Shown here piece after piece: positions 50,601 to 63,236 of a stretch of 64,000 bases of DNA. The stretch is from Candidula unifasciata (Eukaryota > Mollusca > Gastropoda > Stylommatophora > Geomitridae): the NCBI GenBank assembly GCA_905116865.2, contig CAJHNH020008441.1:518762-582761 (forward strand), read 5' to 3'. The notes beneath the pieces were generated by a model. It had not been told where the DNA came from. It saw nothing but the letters and a program-made list of their open reading frames with translations, and did no database searches. A program made the position numbers and the translations under genes. How positions within the stretch are numbered: the first letter of the stretch is position 1; every line of letters starts with the position of its first letter.

Positions 50601-53600
50601 CTTTATCATCGGCTCCACGGTGTCCACCTCCTGCTATGCTGGCTTTGTGTTAGGAGGGCTGGAAATATTTTCTGCTCCAAAGCCTGTTCTGGCTGTGCTA
50701 GAAGTTATAACAGGTCAGTATTGACTGTGCATCTCTTTTAGGAATTGGACTCAGCCTCATGACAGTTTGACAACCACTGTAAGGGGGATGAGATACACTC
50801 TTATGACACTTTGACAACAACTGTATAGGGCATTAAATACACTTTTATGACATTTTTACAACAACTGTATGGGGCATTAGATACACTCTTATGACAGTTT
50901 GACAACAACTGGATGGAGGATAAGATACACTCTTAGGACAGTTTGTCAACAACTGGATGGAGGATAAGATACACTCTTATGACAGTTTGACAATAACTGT
51001 ATGGGGGATAAGATACACTCTTATGACAGTTTGTCAACAACTGTATGGAGGATAAGATACACTCTTATGACAGTTTGACAACAACTGTATGGAGGATAAG
51101 ATACACTCTTATGACAGTTTGACAACAACTGTATGGAGGATAAGATGCACTCTTAGGACAGTTTGTCAACAACTGTATGGAGGATAAGATACACTCTTAT
51201 GACAGTTTGTCCATTACTGTATGGAGGATAAGATACACTCTTATGACAGTTTGTCAACAACTGTATGGAGGATAAGATACACTCTTATGACAGTTTGACA
51301 ACAACTGTATGGGAGATAAGATACACTCTTATGACAGTTTGACAACAACTGTATGGAGGATAAGATACACTCTTATGACAGTTTGACAATAACTGTATGG
51401 GGGATGAGATACACTCTTATGACAGTTTGACAATAACTGTATGGGGGATAAGATACACTCTTATGACAGTTTGACAACAACTGTATGGGGGATAAGATAC
51501 ACTCTTATGACAGTTTGTCAACAACTGTATGGAGGATAAGATACACTCTTATGACAGTTTGGCAACAACTGTATGGAGGATAAGATACACTCTTATGACA
51601 GTTTGACAACAACTGTATGGGGGATAAGATACACTCTTATGACAGTTTGACAACAACTGTATGGGAGATAAGATACACTCTTATGACAGTTTGACAACAA
51701 CTATATGGAGGATAAGATACACTCTTATGACAGTTTGACAACAACTGTATGGGAGATAAGATACACTCTTATGACAGTTTGACAATAACTGTATGGAGGA
51801 TAAGATACACTCTTATGACAGTTTGACAATAACTGTATGGGGGATAAGATACACTCTTATGACAGTTTGACAACAACTGGATGGAGGATAAGATACACTC
51901 TTATGACAGTTTGACAATAACTGTATGGAGGATAAGATACACTCTTATGCCAGTTTGACAATAAGCGTATGGGGGATGAGATACACTCTTATGACAGTTT
52001 GACAATAACTGTATGGGGGATGAGATACACTCTTATGACAGTTTGACAATAACTGTATGGAGGATAAGATACACTCTTATGACAGTTTGACAATAACTGT
52101 ATGGGGGATAAGATACACTCTTATGACAGTTTGACAACAACTGTATGGAGGATAAGATACACTCTTATGACAGTTTGTCAACAACTGTATGGGGGATAAG
52201 ATACACTCTTATGACAGTTTGACAACAACTGTATGGAGGATAAGATACACTCTTATGACAGTTTGCCAACAACTGTATGGGGGATGAGATACACTCTTAT
52301 GACAGTTTGACAATAACTGTATGGGGGATCAGATACACTCTTATGACAGTTTGACAAATGTATGGGGGATAAGATACACTCTTATGAAAGTTTGACAACA
52401 ACTGTATGGGTGATAAGATACACTCTTATGACAGTTTGACAACAACTGTTTGGGGGATGAGATACACTCTTATAACAGTTTGACAACAACTGTATGGGGG
52501 ATGAGATACACTCTTATGACATTTGTACATCAACAGCTTGAGTTTGAAACTTCCAGCTTGTTGGGGTAGCCATTATCAGAATCATTTATAACATGATCTT
52601 TGTCAGCAAAGATAAGTTCCCAGCAAGTAATAAGGCAGACAAAGCCAAGCCCTGCTAACTTTTGCCACCCATGCAGTTCTCTTGGTCCTTTTCTCATTTC
52701 CATTTTCACACATAGTTATTAGATTGCAGATACCAATTCTAGAGATATAGATTTTTATAGGCGAAAGTAGGTAGTTTTGATGACTGAAATTCATTAGTGT
52801 TTTTTCTTTCTGTCTGCACTGTACCTTCTTTCTTCAATGACACAAGCTAGATAGTTGCATACCTGACACAGTGAAATCACTAACCAGCAAGGTCATTAGA
52901 CACACTCAAGCTTAAAACTGGCAACTTATCTACAGCACATGGGATGGCAAATGTTGACTAGTGTAAATGTGTTATGTGCACAGATCTTTCTTGGCTTTTG
53001 TCAGCACCACTCTACCACTTAACCATCTAATATACATGAAAGTGCAAAACCATTGATGCATTGTCCTATTTCCAATCTTGTCACGTCCTTATTTTTGTAT
53101 GACCAGACTTGCCAACTCTACCATCTGAGCCAGTCATCAGTGTGGAATACAAACAGGACAGAAACACAACAATGTTCATCTGTTTGTTCAAAAGTCTCAG
53201 TCGTGGAGATGTTCAGTATGAAGTTGTGTGGAAAGTTGATGAACAACTTGTACGACAGACTGTGCTAGCAAGTTTGGAATTCCAAGACATCATGAATGAA
53301 ACAGAATATGGACAAGGAATGTTTGGTTCACAGGTAAGCTATATCATACCTTATACAATCCATAGCTGACACAACCGATGACTGATAATTCCATGACTGA
53401 CACAGTCCATGACTGACAGAGGTAGGCTAAATCATACATGACCAGTCAATGACTGACACAACCCATAACTGACACAATCCATGACTGACACAACCGATAA
53501 CTGATAATTCCATGACTGACACAGTCCATGACTGACAGAGGTATGCTACATCATACATGACAACAACCATGACTGACAGAGGTAAGCTACATCATACATG

Positions 53601-56600
53601 ACACAGTCCATGACTGACACAGGTAAGCTACATCATACATGACACAGTCCATGACTGACAGAGGTATGCTACATCATACATGACAACAACCATGACTGAC
53701 AGAGGTAAGCTACATCATACATGACACAGTCCATGACTGACAGAGGTATGCTACATCATACTTGACACAGTCCATGACTGACAGAGGTATGCTACATCAT
53801 ACATGACAACAACCATGACTGACACAGGTAAGCTACATCATACATGACACAGTCCATGACTGACAGAGGTAAGCTACATCATACATGACACAGTCCATGA
53901 CTGACAGAGGTATGCTACATCATACATGACACAGTCCATGACTGACACAGGTAAGCTACATCATACATGACACAGTCCATGACTGACACAGGTAAGCTAC
54001 ATCATACATGACACAGTCCATGACTGACACAGGTAAGCTACATCATACATGACACAGTCCATGACTGACACAGGTAAGCTACATCATGCATGATACAGTC
54101 CATGACTGACACAGGTAAGCTACATCATACATGACACAGTCCATGACTGACAGAGGTATGCTACATCATACATGACAACAACCATGACTGACACAGGTAA
54201 GCTACATCATACATGACACAGTCCATGACTGACACAGGTAAGCTACATCATGCATGACAACAATCCATGACTGACTACATCTTACTTGTCCATGACACAA
54301 TTCATAACTGACACAGGTAAGCTACATCATACATGACAACAATCCATGACTGACACAGGTAAGTTACATCATACCTGACAACAACCATGACTGACACAGG
54401 TGAGCCACATCATACGTGACAACAGTCCATGACCGACACAGGTAAGCTACATCATACATGACAACAATCCATGACTGACTACATCTTACTTGTCCATGAC
54501 ACAATTCATAACTGACACAGGTAAGCCAGATCATACATGACAACATTCCATGACCGACACAGGTAAGCTAACCCACATGACAACAGTCCACTTCTGACAC
54601 AGGTAAGCTACATCATACCTGACACAATCAATAACTGACACAGATGAGCTACACCATACATGACAACAATCCATGACCGAAACAGGTAAGTTACATCATA
54701 CATGAAACAGTAGAAATGAGTAATGACAGAAAAGCTCCTGAGTTGCGCAGCTGTTCTATATTGAAGTAATGATTGACTGCAGCTAAGTCTAAACCTGGGA
54801 CTGTGCCATCTTTTCCAGGCTCAGATAATTGACTCACCAAGCAGTGGGAGAATACATGTCCCAATTATACCATGGTCTGCATAATGATGAACCTTTCATT
54901 TTAAGGATTGACTGGAAAGTTATCTTTCTGTTCATGAACCTTGTCTCCCCTTGAGGGTAAGGACAGGTGTACATTCACTGATGACCTTGTCCGCCCGTGA
55001 GGGTAAGGGCAGGTGTACATTAACTGATGACCTTGTCCGCCTGTAAGGGTAAGGACAGGTGTACATTTACTGATGACCTTGTCTGCCCATGAGGGTAAGG
55101 ACAGATGTACATTCACTGATGACCTTGTCTGCCTGTGATGGTAAGGACAGGTGTACATTCACTGATGACCTTGTCTACCCATGAGGGTGAGGACAGGTGT
55201 ACATTCACTGATGACCTTGTCCCCCTGTAAGGGTAAGGACAGGTGTACATTCACTGATGACCTTTTCCCCCTGTAAGGGTAAGGACAGGTGTACATTCAC
55301 TGATGCCCTTGTCTGCCTGTGAGGGTATGGGCAGGTGTACATTCACAGATGACCTTGTCTGCCTGTGAGGGTAAGGACAGGTGTACACTGATGACTTTGT
55401 CTGCCTGTGAGGGTAAGGGCAGGTGTACATTCACTGATGACCTTGTCCCCCTGTGAGGGTAAGGACACGTGTACATTCACTGATAACCTTGTCTGCCTGT
55501 GAGGGTAAAGACAGGTGTACATTCACTGATGACCTTGTCTGCCTGTGAGGGTAAGGACAGGTTTACATTCACTGATGACCTTGTCTGCCTGTGAGGTTAA
55601 GGACAGGTGTACATTCACTGATGACCTTGTCACCCTGTGAGGGTAAGGACAGGTGTACATTTACTGATGACCTTGTCCTCTTGTGAGGGTAACGACAGGT
55701 GTACATTCACTGATGACCTTGTCTGCTTATGAGGGTAAGGGCAGGTGTACATTCACTGATGACCTTGTCTGCCTGTGAGGGTAAGGACAGGTGTGCATTT
55801 ATTTATGACCTTGTCCGCCTGTGAGGGTAAGGGCAGGTGTGCATTCACTGTTGACTTTGTCTGCCTGTGAGGGTAAGGACAGGTGTACATTCACTGATGA
55901 CCTTGTCTGCCTGTGAGGGTAAGGACAGGTGTACATTGACTGATGACCTTGTCCACCTGTAAGGATAGTTACAGCTTTAATTTCATCTGTCTGTGTCTTG
56001 TATGACTTCCAGTGTAACCCTTCTGCTAATTTGCCAGACATATTTTACACCAGATGGTACATTTTAAAAATAATTCTTACATCTGTGACAGATATCTTGT
56101 GCTGTGACGGCATGCTATGTCTACAATTGTCCTGAATTACGTGGGTCTACGTTTACAGCCACATTTGATGTCACAGTTAAGGTCAGCCTATAGAGCCATC
56201 ACTTGGCATTTAATTACTTTTCATAATTGTCATTCATTCTTTTATTCATTGTCTTTAAATGCATCCCTCATTCCTTTTTTAATTCATTCCTTCATCAATC
56301 ATTCATTCATTGTCATTCACGCATTCTTTAATTTTTTTAATCATCATTCATTCATTCTTTCATCATGCATTCATTCATTCATTCTTCCATCATTCATTCA
56401 TTCATTGACATTTGTTCATTCAATATTGTTCATTCATCTATTTTCATTGATTCATTTTCATTCATTCATTTTTTTTCATTACTACATTCATTATTCTTCA
56501 TGAGTGCATTCATTCATTTACTGTCAGTCAATCATTCATTCATTTATTTATTGTACTTAATTCATTTATTCATTCATTGTGATTTCTTCATTAATTGATC

Positions 56601-59600
56601 AAGAAAAGATATTAAACCAAACGAAAAGTATATAAGCAAGCTTCATAATATAACAAATACAAACAAAATGTGAATGTTGCGGCTATTTAGCCTTCATCAG
56701 CACATACAAATAAAACAATACTACAGAGAAACAAAAAATCACTTAGCTGGTATCTCGAGGCAGCCCGGTCGGTATTTTCTCAGCAGAATGACTACACGTG
56801 TTAAAATACTGGCCATTAAACTCGAATGAGTTTAGAGTGAGCACTAACTCAGCCAGATGAATCAAGGGGTCAGTCGCTATGGCAGGACTGACTTTCTGAT
56901 CTAGAAAGAACCGCAAAGCCCAAGCCCATCAGAATGTAGAACAGAGGTGTAGAGGGAGGTAACATCTAAGGTGAAGATGTGGTACCTGAAAGAAGAGGTG
57001 AAACAAATAGATTCCGGAACCCGGATATTTTTAATTGATTCATTGTCATTTTTAAAAAACATTCATTCAGTGCTCTTCCTTCATTTATTCATTCATTGGC
57101 ATTCATTCATCCAGTATTTATTCATTCATTGTCATTCTTTGTTGTTAATGCATTCATGTTCATTATTTCCTGATTTCATTCAGTATTATTGATTCATTTA
57201 TTATCATTCATTCATTTATTTTTTCATTCATTATTTTTCATTTATTCACTCATTAATTGTCGTTTATTTATTTATTTGATCTTGTTTATTTATTTCATTC
57301 ATTCACTATTTCATTCATTGTTCCTAATTAATTTATTCATTCTTTTTTTTTTCTTTCATTCATTCATTGTCTCACTGCCCTGTTGTTCACTAAATGTCAC
57401 ACAGGGCATGCAGATTTCATCATCATACTGTTTCATTTTCATTCATTCATTTATTTATTCATTCATTTATTTATTCATCGTTCCTCATTCAGTTACTAAT
57501 TTATTGAAATTTCATTCATTGTTTTATTCATTCATTGTTCTTTATTCATTGTTCTTCAATCATTCATTTATCCCTCATTCATCATTCATTTATTTCTTCA
57601 TTGTCATTCATTTTCATATATGAATTAATAATTAATTTTTTTAATAATTAAGTGTTCTTCATTCATTCATTTTTCCATTGTTCTTTATTTATTTATTCAC
57701 TCATTATCATTCATTTTCATTTATTCGTACAATTCATTCTTTCATTCATTCATTGTCATTCATTTATTGTCATTCATTGTCCTATTGTCCAGTATATGTC
57801 TCATAGGACATGCACATGTTATCATCCTACTGTTTCAGTATTTCACTGCGTATCTAGAGAAGAATGCTTCACTTTTTTCTCTTCAAGGAAAATTGGAATT
57901 CATCATTGAGTTTTTTTTTTTTAACATGTGATAGAATGCTTAATAAGTATTTTTTTTAGACACAAATGATTTCAATATTTCATGTCTTAGACAAAAGTGC
58001 TTCAATGTTTTTACTGTGTTTTATACAGAAGGCTTCAGTACATGTTGTGGTTAAGCTTTTCCCTGAGTTATAACAGACAGTGAAAAAGCTGTATGACAAA
58101 AAGGGTATAATGATTGTAAATCAAGGAATACTATCTGAGACTAGTCTGAAATTCACTTAAAAGTTTGTGAAATTCCCTGATTTTTATACTTTGCTATAAC
58201 GATCTCCCAGGTGATAGAGACTGAGCTGACAGTCACCGAAGGCTTGGGTACCTCATTCATCCATGTGACGTCATCAGTACCGGCTTACCTCTTGTGCTCC
58301 CAGAGGCAGATGCTGGATTACAGCTCAATTCTAGAAGCTTCAGTGACTGTAGGACAGTTTAGTGGAAAGCAGCTGTGTCCTAATGGGAGATCACTCCGAC
58401 AGCTAGTTATCGGAGGGGACAATGGGAGGCAGGATAGAGGCCAGGAAGGTTATCGTTGTGGTCAACTGTTGAATTCTGCAATGTGGAGCCAAGGCCTAAG
58501 TGTTCCTGTACAAGCCACTGTTGATTCAGTACAAGATGGAAATGTGACAGGAGACATCAGTGTTACTGTTTCAGTTAACTGCGCCGGAGTTACCAAAGAG
58601 TTATTTTCCCAAACTGTCAAGGTATGTTGTTGTTGTTGTGGGTGTGTGTGTGTGTGTGTTTTTTTTTTTCAATTATCAGTGGTTGTACTCTTGATGATCA
58701 TGAACTATAAGATTTTTACTAGTTTTAAAATTGTTACAAAATCAATGTTTTTACATTTCTTGTTTAAAAAGAAAAACTGTCCATCAGTAACATGACAGAC
58801 ATGCAGTTGGTTTATTTTCCTTGTCGCTTTTTTTTGTTTGTTTGTAATTGCTGTTCCAGTCTTGCAGCTGGAGCAATAACAGTTATGAGTTAAAGTCAAC
58901 CAGCCATTTTTTTTAATTGTTGTTCCAGTCCTGCAGCTGGAGCAATAACAGCTATGAGTTAAGGTCAACCAGCCATTTTTGTAATTGCTGTTCCAGTCTT
59001 GCAGCTGGGGCAATAACAGTTATGAGTTAAGGTCAACCAGCCATTTTTGTAGTTGCTGTTCCAGTCTTGCAGCTGGGGCAATAACAGTTATGGGTTAAGG
59101 TCAACCAGCCATTTTTGTAGTTGCTGTTCCAGTCTTGCAGCTGGGGCAATAACAGTTATGAGTTAAGGTCAACCAGCCATTTTTGTAGCAGATTCGAGAT
59201 TTCATCAAAATCATTAATGATATTTTGTTTTTCAAAATGTACCTGGTAACAAGACCGACAAGCAGCGGTTAGAATAGATGGCAAGACATCATACTGCTTT
59301 GACAAGAAGCAAGGAGTCTATCAGGACTGTGTGCTGTCACCATATTTGTTTAACCTGTAGACAGAAAAATTCATGAGAAATGTCAGAGATGATGTAACCA
59401 GAGAGTAATATGATGCCATAAATGTCGGTGGTCATAAAGTACCAAAGACCCAATATGCTGATAATACACTATTGCTCTCCACATCACAGACTGGTATAGA
59501 CAACTTGATAACCTCAACCCGCAGAAATAGGAAAAATCACAACTTAGATCTTTACATAGCAAAAACAAAGATAATGCATACAGATAAAACTACTAAGGAA

Positions 59601-62600
59601 AAAGAAGTATATGTTACTAAGGAACGACTGGAGGTTGTGGACAATTTTGAACATCCTAGGTCATTAATTACCAACAATGAAAGAAAAATATGAAAGAATT
59701 AGGAAAGAAATTAAACAATGACTATCAGTTGCTCTTCAAAGACTAAAACAACTGAATAAAATATGCAGTTGGACACACAGAACACCTGTAAGACCTGGAC
59801 ACTTACTAAACAAGATAAACAGTGCATAAAGGTCTTTGTCTGGAAAGAGAGGAGGAGAAAGGCTGAAGAGAATATGAGTGCTGGATGTGATTGATAATCT
59901 CCAGATGGGTGTATCAAGAAGTTTTCCGGAGGGTTATTATTGGAGCGATGTCTGTAACCTAATGACTTCACTGTGAAGTGCTGTCTGTGACCTAATGACT
60001 TCACTGTGAAGTGCTGTCTGTGAACTAATGACTTCACTGTGAAGTGCTGTCTGTGAACTAATGACTTCACTGTGAAGTGCTGTCTGTGAAATAATGACTT
60101 CAACATGAAGGGCAGTCTGTGACCAAATGACTTCACCATGAAGGGCTGTCTGTGACCTAATGACTTCACTGTGAAGTGCTGTCTGTGAACTAATGACTTC
60201 ACTGTGAAGTGCTGTCTGTGAACTAATGACTTCACTGGGAAGTGCAGTCGTGACCTAATTACTTCACCATGAAGGGCTGTCTGTGACCTAATGACTTCAC
60301 TTTGAAGTGCTGTCTGTAACCCAATGACTTCACTTTGGAGTGCTGTCTGTGACCCAATGACTTCACTGTGGAGTGCTGTCTGTGACCTAATGACTTCACT
60401 TTGGAGTGCTGTCTGTGACTAAATGACTTCACTGTGGAGTGCTGTCTGTGACCTAATGACTTCACTTTGGAGTGCTGTCTGTGACCTAATGACTTCACTG
60501 TGGAGTGCTGTCTGTGACCTAAAGACTTCACTGTTGAGTTCTGTGTATGACCTAATGACTTTACTGTTGGAGTGCTGTCTGTGACCTAATTACTTCTGTG
60601 ACCTAATGACTTCACTGTGAAGTGCAGTCTGTGACCTAATGACTTCACCATGGAATGCTGTCTGTGACCCAATGACTTCACTGTGGAGTGCAGTCTGTGA
60701 CCAAATGACTTCACTGTGAAGCGATATATGTAACCCAATGACTTCACTTTGGAGTGCTGTCTGTGACTAAATGACTTCACTGTGAAGCGATATATGTAAC
60801 CTAATGACTTCACTTTGGAGTGCTGTCTGTGACCTAATGACTTCACTGTGGAGTGCTGTCTGTGACCTAATAGCTTCAATGTGGAGTGCTGTCTGTGACC
60901 TAATGACTTCACTGTGGAGTGCTGTCTGTGACCTAATGACTTCACTGTGGAGTGATGTCTGTAACCTAGTAGTGACTACACTGTGGAGTGCTGTCTGTGA
61001 CCTAATGACTTCACTGTGGAGTGCTGTCTGTGACCTAATGACTTTACTGTGGAGTGCTGTCTGTAACCTAGTGACTACACTGTGGAGTGCTGTCTGTGAC
61101 CTAATGACTTCAGTGTGGAGTGCTGTCTGTGACCTAATGACTTCACTGTGGAGTGATGTCTGTGACCTAATGACTTCACTGTGGAGTGATGTCTGTGACT
61201 TAATGACTTCAGTGTGGAGTGCTGTCTGTAACCTAGTGACTTCACTGTGGAGTGCAGTCTGTGACCTGATCACTTCACTTTGTAGTGCTGTCTGTAACCT
61301 AGTGACTTCACCATAAAGTGTTGTCTTGGAACTAATGACTTCACTGTGGAGTGCAGTCTGTAACCTAATGACTTCACCATGAAGTGCTGTCTGGGACCTA
61401 GTGACTTCACTTTGGAGTACTGTCTGTAGCCTAATTACTTCACTGTGAATGCTGTCTCTAACCTAATGACTTCTCCATGGAGTGCTGTCTGTGAATTAAT
61501 GACTTCACTGTGGAGTGCTGTCTGTGTCCTAGAGACTTCACCGTGAAGTACCGCCTGTGACCTAACGACTTTACCATGTAGTGCGTCTGTAAACTAATAA
61601 CTTCTCTGTGAAGTGCTGTCTTTATTATAGTGACTTCACTGTGAAGTATAAATGTGATTTAATGACTTCACTGTGAAATATAAATGTTACCTAATGACTT
61701 CAATGTGAAGTATATTTGTGATCTTATGAATTCCCTATGAACTGCCATCTAAATAGAAATTAGAAAAAATTGACTGTGTGACAACTTTCTGATTGATTTG
61801 ATTGATACATTGAATTAGGTGACTGTCATCGACAAGGATAAAAGATCAATGTGCCAGTCTGTCAACGACCCACATTTCCGGACATTTGATGGAATGTATG
61901 TACCTATTGTCTGATATCTTATCTTGATTTTCATGATTTGCTACTGATTTAGTCTGCTTTCTTTTTTTTTTTAATAGAGATGATGTACAAAACTTATAGT
62001 CTGGTGTGTTTACTGAAAAAACCAAGAATTGTTTAGTCTGCTGTGTAATAGAGAGTGGTGTGATTAGGCATGTTTACAGAACAAACCAAGAATTGTTTAG
62101 TCAGCTGTGTAATAGAGAGTTGTGTTATTAGGCATGTTTACAGGACAAAGCAAGAATTGTTTAGTCTGCTGTGTAACAGAGAGTTATGTTATTAGGCATG
62201 TTTTCTAAACAAACCAAGAATTGTTTAGTCTGCTGTGTAACAGAGAGTTGTGTGATTAGGCATGTTTACTGAACAAACCAAGAATTATTTAGTCAGCTGT
62301 GTAACAGTGAGTTGTGTTATTAGGCGTGTTAACTGAACAAACCAAGAATTGTTTAGACTGCTGTGTAAGAGAGTTGTGTTATTAGGCATGTTTACTGAAC
62401 AAACCAAGAATTATTTAGTCAGCTGTGTAACAGAGAGTTGTGTGATTAGGCATGTTCACTGAACAAAGCAAGAATTGTTTAGTTAGCTGTGTAATAGAGA
62501 CTTGTGTGATTAGGCATGTTTACTGAACAAACCAAGAATTGTTTAGTCAGCTGTGCAATAGAGAGTTGTGTGATTAGGCATATTTACTGAACAAACCAAG

Positions 62601-63154
62601 AATTGTTTAGTCAGCTGTGGGATATAGAGTTGTGTGATTAGGCATGTTTACTGAACAAACCAAGAATTGTTTAGCCAGCTGTGTGATAGAGAGTTGTGTG
62701 ATTAGGCATGTTTACTGAACAAACCAAGAATTGTTTAGTCTGCTGTGTTGTTGAGATACAAGTTTAAAGTTGAGAGCATCAGCTAGATAGCCTTAGTTAC
62801 ATCCCACATGGATGGGCCTTTTATTTGGAGGAGCTGAATGGAGCACTGGAGGATGTGAAACCAAAAGCGGTTGTGAGTAGAGAAAACCAGCAATTATCAG
62901 GTCATCATTGTGAAGTGTCTGTGGTGGTGGTTGTTTGCTCAAAAACTTCCTTAGAGCTCCTGCACAAATGCCAGATTGTAATCATCATGAAGGTCTTTTA
63001 TTTTGGTAGCTCCTGGTAAAATGGATTAGAAACATTTCTAAAACTTCAGATGAGGCTCTGGTGTAAAGTTAACATATGTGAATCATGCAGTTTTCTCTAT
63101 GAAGATTTTCTTGATTTGTATTTATTACGAATTTATATATATATATATATATAT

Positions 63155-63236
<82 letters not shown>

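Noticed and set aside
50463..50741. Competing frames over exon 21
   Set aside because: Only the frame VDVSWSASLGLTVSW joins exon 20 and exon 22 in phase and fits a LamG-like domain.
59711..61316. Several 90-174-codon frames on both strands
   Set aside because: 33-bp array divisible by three; low-complexity peptides.
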